A stretch of DNA of 64,000 bases, taken from the NCBI GenBank assembly GCA_003254925.1, contig QANZ01021509.1:142625-206624 (forward strand). Direction: 5' to 3'. Source of the DNA: Chamaecrista fasciculata (Eukaryota; Streptophyta; Magnoliopsida; Fabales; Fabaceae). The notes beneath the pieces are model-generated. The model made no database searches. It saw only the letters and a list, made by a program, of their open reading frames with translations, and was not told the origin of the DNA. This document shows, piece after piece, positions 58,934 through 64,000 of this stretch (position 1 is its first letter; the number at the start of each line of letters is the position of its first letter). The position numbers and the translations under genes were made by a program.

Positions 58934-61900
58934 CTAAATGAATGAGCTATGACCTCCCCCAAGTGGTATTTTTGGCTTGAATTCAGCATGTACCATCAAG
59001 CATGGGCAATGACTGAAACTGACAGTCTGAAAAGGAAGAATGCTTAGTTAGGTCCTTGAAGATAAATGCTGACCACAAAGTAACAATCGCATTGGATTAA
59101 GAATTAGATCTTCGTGAGAATGCCTTTTAAATTGAAAATTATTTAACGTGACAAAGAACTGAGCTTTTCCACCATGTTATCCAGGACAAATTACAAAATA
59201 AAAATAATAATGGCAGACTTATTCGTTTTAGGCAACTGAACTCAGACAAAATATATATAGAAAGGTTATAAATTAAAAAGTAGCATTTAAAAAAAATGTA
59301 AACTTGTCATATTACTTCTACAGCAAAAACTCAACTTACTGGAATGCTTAGTAGCTGTCCTTGCTGATTGACCAAGACCGGCAGGCCCCTTCTTGCAGCA
59401 ACCGGAATGTATTTTAATAGTCGAAGAGCTTTCCGTGCTGATACACTGGCATAGTCTAAAGATGGAGTTCTCTTCTCCATCATTTGCTCCATTTCACTCA
59501 ATGATGTAGCCCCTGGTTGCTGGACAGTTTTGGAAGGTGAATGTTTTGATAACTCAGCAAGATACAGCCAATCAGATTCACACATATTGCGCACTTCAGG
59601 TCCTGTGTTGTGATCGATGCCACAAGTACATATATCAGAAAGTGCACCCCTCGAAATTTTATCATTGAATTCCCATGTGATAATGAATCTATTCATGAAG
59701 TAACATATCTTCCCTGGCTCAAATGATTTGCCAAATGTATTTACATTATCAACACGTCTTGGATTGGAGTTAGGCACGACCTCAGCATTAGTCTTGAAGC
59801 GATTGGTCTCTTCTTTCTGCAATACAATAATATTCCTGTAGGTTGGCTCACTGATTAGATTTAATCTTTTTGCTTCAGTAAGAACTAACTCAGGAGATAC
59901 TTCCAAAAAATGGATATCTGATGCATCTGGAATTAAGTGACCTGCATGTAATTTCCCATCCTCTACAATTTGTCCCATCTCATTTAAGACACGATATTCT
60001 TGTTCTCGATCAGAGCATGACTGGAAAACTTCCATCTTTAAAGGCAGAGGGCAGTCAACAGAACAACAAACCAAGATTCTGGACCCTCGAGAACCAGGAT
60101 CCGGGCAAAGGTAACAACCTGCCGCTGTGAGAGAACTCTAGAAGACAATTTGGTGACCAGCAGTCAATAAACGTGAATCACAATATATTTATTGGATTAA
60201 TATCTCACATAAATTGAAGCTAAAATAATATAAGTATGAGCCTGCCTCTATTAAAGGCAGTTATGAAGGGAAAATTTTATGTATTTTGAGATAAAACCCT
60301 TTTGGTACTGACACAGCATTGCTAAATGTACTCATTTAACAGGAGTTTAATGCCTGGGACAAGGAAGTTATGCCAAATGATCAGTGGCAACAGTTACATC
60401 TGGGAAAAGAAACAAAAGATGAAAAACAATTCAAAGAGATGGTAATAGTGATAGCTTCTAAGAACAGTTAGTTAAATTTTACAGTGTTTTCCAAAAGGCT
60501 ACTTGACTATGGACTGGTCACAACATCAATGTGATGAAAGCAGATTTACCTTGCATGGAAAAGTACGTATGTAATCCAACAGCAATTTTAAAGCACTACC
60601 TCTTACTGGCCTTTGCCTTTGCGATATGAACTGAAATAACAAGTTAAACCACTATTACAACAATATAAACTAAAACCTGGTTTAGATACAAATAGAAATA
60701 TGTGAGATCTGAAGTACCTGCAAAAGCAAGGAAACAAACTTGGACAGGCATATGTCCACAATTTTTGAGGGATTAAGAATCTTTACATCAATAATAGCAT
60801 ATCCATGCTGCCAACAAAAACCAACGTCCAATCCCAACAATAATCACTACATAAATACTAGGAAAATATTTCTTGAGCAAGAACATTTGTTAAATAGGTA
60901 ATATTTCTAATGTTTCATCAGTATAAACATTACCATACTCATCAAATTTTAATTATGAATAGACAAAAGGGGTCAAAGGCTTACATCCATGATGACCACA
61001 GCTTGATTTATCAAGCTATGGCAAACTTGATCAACATATAACCGTGTCATTCGACATGCAGAAATTACTGCTTCTAGCTCAGACTTGAAAGCAGCTGAAG
61101 TTTAGAAATTACTCGTATAAACAACTCAAAGCCTTTGATTGCAACCAAAAAATGGAGAACAATAACCAAAGAAAGAAGTCCACATAGTTCTGACACCTAA
61201 TCTTGAAGACCATGCATATAAATATTATGCAAAGTTGCTACCAGATATTAAAACACTCTTAATTTAAGATTTAAACTGCATAGGTAGATTTTCCACTTGT
61301 ATTGCGTTAAGACTGGTAATGTATGAAACCTGAAAATCTTATCATCCCTCAGAGACAATCTAAAATGCAATGACCCATCAATTTTTCAGTTAATAAGATA
61401 TGAAAAAATGATCCGGAAGATGAAAAGGTCTCAGACTTTCTTAGGTAAATGAGTCATTGCAATTTTAAAATGGGTTAAAGATTACTTATTCATACGCATT
61501 CCGAATGGTCATTTTTTACTATAGAAATGGATGCCATTTTTTAATTGCACATTTCAGCATCATATAAGAATCTCATTATGAACTAACCAAAGCATGTCGG
61601 ATGAAAAAGAAAAGTTCTTTCTACTCCCCAAAAAAAAACTGTTAGCAAAAAGAATTCAAAGAAAAATGCTAAGAAAATGGAAAACACAAAGCAAGTCAGA
61701 ACAGTCATCACAACTTACGTGTTGACAAATCAGTCAGTGACATCCGTATCCTATTACGTGCAAATGATGGACTTTGATTTGTTGGGTCTTCTACCCAATC
61801 GTTACAACTTCCTTGGCATATCTGTAGAGATAATAAAATCACAGATTTACATTATCAAGAACACACTAAGGTGACCAGAGGGAAAAATGGATATTTACAA

Positions 61901-63521
61901 GGCAGAATAGTTTCTTCTACCAACCTTGTACATATCTTCTTTTGAAAATTCTAGAAGTGGCCGTACAAGAAGGATGCCATAGTTCACTGGAACCATATTA
62001 TATGACTCTGTATGAGTGGGAAAAATTTGGGAGGTAAAAGGCATGCCTGCAAGTCCAAGCACACCACTATTTCGAGAGAGCCTTAGAATAAATAATTCAG
62101 CCTGCATTGTGTCTCAGTAATCACTACATGTCTAACATCTATAGCAAACCTTCAACGTTGCAAATTGGCCATTAACTTGCATGAGAAGAAAATACTGCCT
62201 TTAGAACTAGAAATCCAATTACTTTATAGGTCTCACCTTAAAGATTTGTAAAAATTATAAACCCAAAGGAACCAAAGAGCTTATGTTCAACATTACAAAA
62301 TCTCCTAATACCATCAGCATATCAAAAGATTCAATTCAAGAACATAAAAAATGAGACAAGGGAGATACAGGAACAAAGAAAGACTACTGCCAACCAAACC
62401 TGGTCATCACCATGATGTGCAAGAAGCAATACGCCAATCTTGTATTGGGCACAAACTTTATGAAACATTTGATACCTAAAGTTCAAAGCAAAAGAACGAA
62501 ATTAAAATTTGAAATGAGTATATTTTATGAGAGTCCACGTAGCCAAATGTGAAAATATCCCTATATTTAGGATACAATAACCTCATTTCACGAGCAGCTT
62601 CTTGCAAATGACCAAGCTTTGGCCTGCCATTTGACCAATCACAGTGGGAAATCTCACATCTGATTCCTATATTAATTTTGTGTTAGCAATGAATATTGCA
62701 GGTCATGGATGTAGAAAAAAATACAAATATAGCACCCAGATGTATATATATACCCATTTCAGAAACCCGGTCACGGACAACATTGGCTTCATTTTGGCTC
62801 TCTTGTCGGAGACCATGATCAACAATTATTGCTAATAGCCCATCTATATGACCACCATTTTCAGCATCAAGACCAGCTGTTTTCCACCACGCAGTTAAAA
62901 CGCAAAGTGCCATGCTGTCAGGGCCTCCAGAGACTCCTAAAGCTGATAAGGAAAATAGGCATGGAAACAAAAAAATTCTAGTTATGCAGGGAATCAAAGC
63001 CTCTATGCATCAATGGATACGAAAAATATGAAAGCAGAGTGCTTTTTGCAGAGTCATTTTATCAAACAGTTTATTATCATCCCTATCAAGTGTTCAAGGA
63101 AAAAACAACAAAATACAAACAAAATGGCAGAGTCCAAGCTGCGGAAACAGCAGAAATATCCAAAATAAAAATGAAGGAAAGATTCAATTTTGCTGAGGAT
63201 AAAAGTAGAATGTAGTGTTGGGAATTGAGGGAGTCAAAGAAACTAACCAATTCGATGGTGGGGTTTAAGCCCCGCCATGGCCATTCGCCTGGAGAATGCT
63301 TCTTTGTAGTTAGACATGTCAATTGGGTGCTGAGAAGATGAAGAAGAGTGGCAGAAGCAGCGAGCCAAAGGAACATAGCGAGGTTGAGGATGATAGTGAT
63401 GCCACATGGAAAAGCCGAGTGAAGAATTGCTTGCTTTATAAGGGATTTTAGAAATGGAAGCTAAGAGAATATTTGCTGTGTCTGCTCTGCTATGTGACGT
63501 TAAGAGTAGCCCTCGCGCCAT
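58934..63521 (-). CDS. RSY3: Plastid tRNA(Ile)-lysidine synthetase (TilS), RSY3-like
   Basis: Eleven exons from the start: 63248-63521, 62754-62942, 62582-62666, 62400-62475, 61925-62101, 61719-61821, 60985-61094, 60718-60807, 60550-60630, 59340-60137 and 58934-59026, giving 691 residues. The first 70 residues are Ser-rich and basic (MARGLLLTSHSRADTANILL), a likely plastid transit peptide. The N-type ATP pyrophosphatase core has the P-loop ALGVSGGPDSMALC, then IIVDHGLRQES, LLLAHHGDDQAELFILRL and GLAGMPF. VEDPTNQSPSFARNRIRMSL is the TilS signature. TilS places lysidine at the wobble position of tRNA-Ile(CAU), letting plastids read AUA. The long C-terminal extension (SLTAAGCYLCPDPGSRG to PKIPLGGGHSSFI) is plant-specific. 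In Arabidopsis loss of the homologue RASPBERRY3 arrests embryos. Confidence 0.92.
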
Positions 63522-63544
63522 AATCTCTCTGTTGCTCCTAAGTC

Positions 63545-63680
63545 GTAACCTTTGAAGCTAATGGTTTCATTTGAGGTCTTCTCTGCCGTGGAGGGAGGCT
63601 AATGGTTTTCCATTTTTAACCTTTGAAGCTAATTTTTTTTATATAAACCTTTGAAGCTAATGATTCATTAGAACCTATGA
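63545..63680. repeat. Three copies of AACCTTTGAAGCTAAT
   Basis: Near-identical 16-base units occur around 63548, 63619 and 63645, upstream of TilS. A fourth degenerate copy (GAACCTATGAAGCATGG) follows. Origin unknown. Confidence 0.6.
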
Positions 63681-63687
63681 AGCATGG

Positions 63688-64000
63688 ACACTGACACGGA
63701 CACGGGACACGACACAGACACGGACACAGCGACACGTCAAATTCTCAAAATTACACGACACGACACGACATATATTTATATATATAAATAATTAAATATT
63801 CATAATTTTTAATGAAAAAATAAAAAATTACAATTTTTATTCATAATATATGTCATATCTATTATTATTTTCTCTTGCCTATCATGTTAAAGTTACAAAA
63901 AATTGATTTATATTCTAAAATTTATGGATATGTGTCGTGTCGGTGTCATACGAGTGTCGGACACTGACACGTGTCTGACACGGCGACACGCCTTCAAAAT
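63688..64000. repeat. GACACG-rich terminal repeat, cut by the window edge
   Basis: The left block is made of GACACGGACACG and GACACGACAC units. After an AT-rich centre, a second block has GTGTCGTGTCGGTGTC followed by ACACTGACACGTGTCTGACA. This gives partly inverted GACAC-rich ends around an AT-rich core of about 160 bases, typical of a dispersed plant repeat whose class I cannot fix. Confidence 0.5.

Noticed and set aside
60118-60145. Apparent frameshift in TilS before AAGCYLCPDP
   Set aside because: A minus-strand acceptor TCTAG at 60138-60142 starts the exon at AGT-TCT-CTC-ACA. This restores the frame and reads TFPCKSSLTAAGCYL, as expected for the family.

Overview
This window is nuclear DNA from a flowering plant, almost certainly a eudicot and probably a rosid. 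The signs are many short exons with GT/AG introns, AT-rich introns, plant-specific families (COV1, TCX/CPP, AIM1, ABIL, TRM, P-class PPR) and a dense background of MITEs, LINE pieces and a SINE. It is a draft assembly: there is a 55-base N gap at 22681-22735 and single n positions at 35377, 46707 and 54999. Exon models were built by hand from splice sites, reading phase and recalled family sequences. Every complete model gives an open frame with a total length divisible by three.

Layout: (1) 116-1158 (-), the 5' part of a plastidic glucose transporter-like MFS gene that runs off the left edge. (2) 5474-12947 (+), TCX5/TCX6-type CXC protein. (3) 14637-21424 (-), AIM1-type peroxisomal beta-oxidation multifunctional protein with an ARL targeting tail. 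(4) 21.5-25.3 kb, a repeat-rich stretch with the N gap and a 5'-truncated LINE. (5) 25317-27118 (+), small NFD6-like protein. (6) 29042-32880 (+), ABIL-type Abl interactor with transposon-filled introns. (7) 33-35.4 kb, repeats including a 1.1 kb foldback element. (8) 37022-39817 (+), TRM-like/DUF4378 protein. (9) 41949-46112 (+), COV1. (10) 46884-48893 (+), a noncoding locus that reads as a polycistronic box C/D snoRNA cluster: a U30/snR41-like RNA, U27, an unassigned 18S guide, an snR39b-like RNA and two U14 copies. (11) 49795-53511 (-), a twelve-repeat PPR protein. (12) 55390-57737 (+), Mpv17/PMP22 protein. (13) 58934-63521 (-), plastid tRNA(Ile)-lysidine synthetase (TilS/RSY3).

The genes do not form one pathway. 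Gene order does carry information. As I recall the Arabidopsis loci, TCX5-AIM1 are adjacent (At4g29000-At4g29010), TCX6-COV1 are adjacent (At2g20110-At2g20120), and RSY3-Mpv17 are adjacent (At3g24560-At3g24570). This window would then hold an undivided version of an ancestral block.

The most striking noncoding content is the snoRNA cluster, in which each assigned RNA carries a recognisable guide to rRNA. The other is a set of inverted-repeat elements (MULE-like, hAT-like and Stowaway-like) in introns and intergenic DNA, one of them interrupted by a solo LTR.
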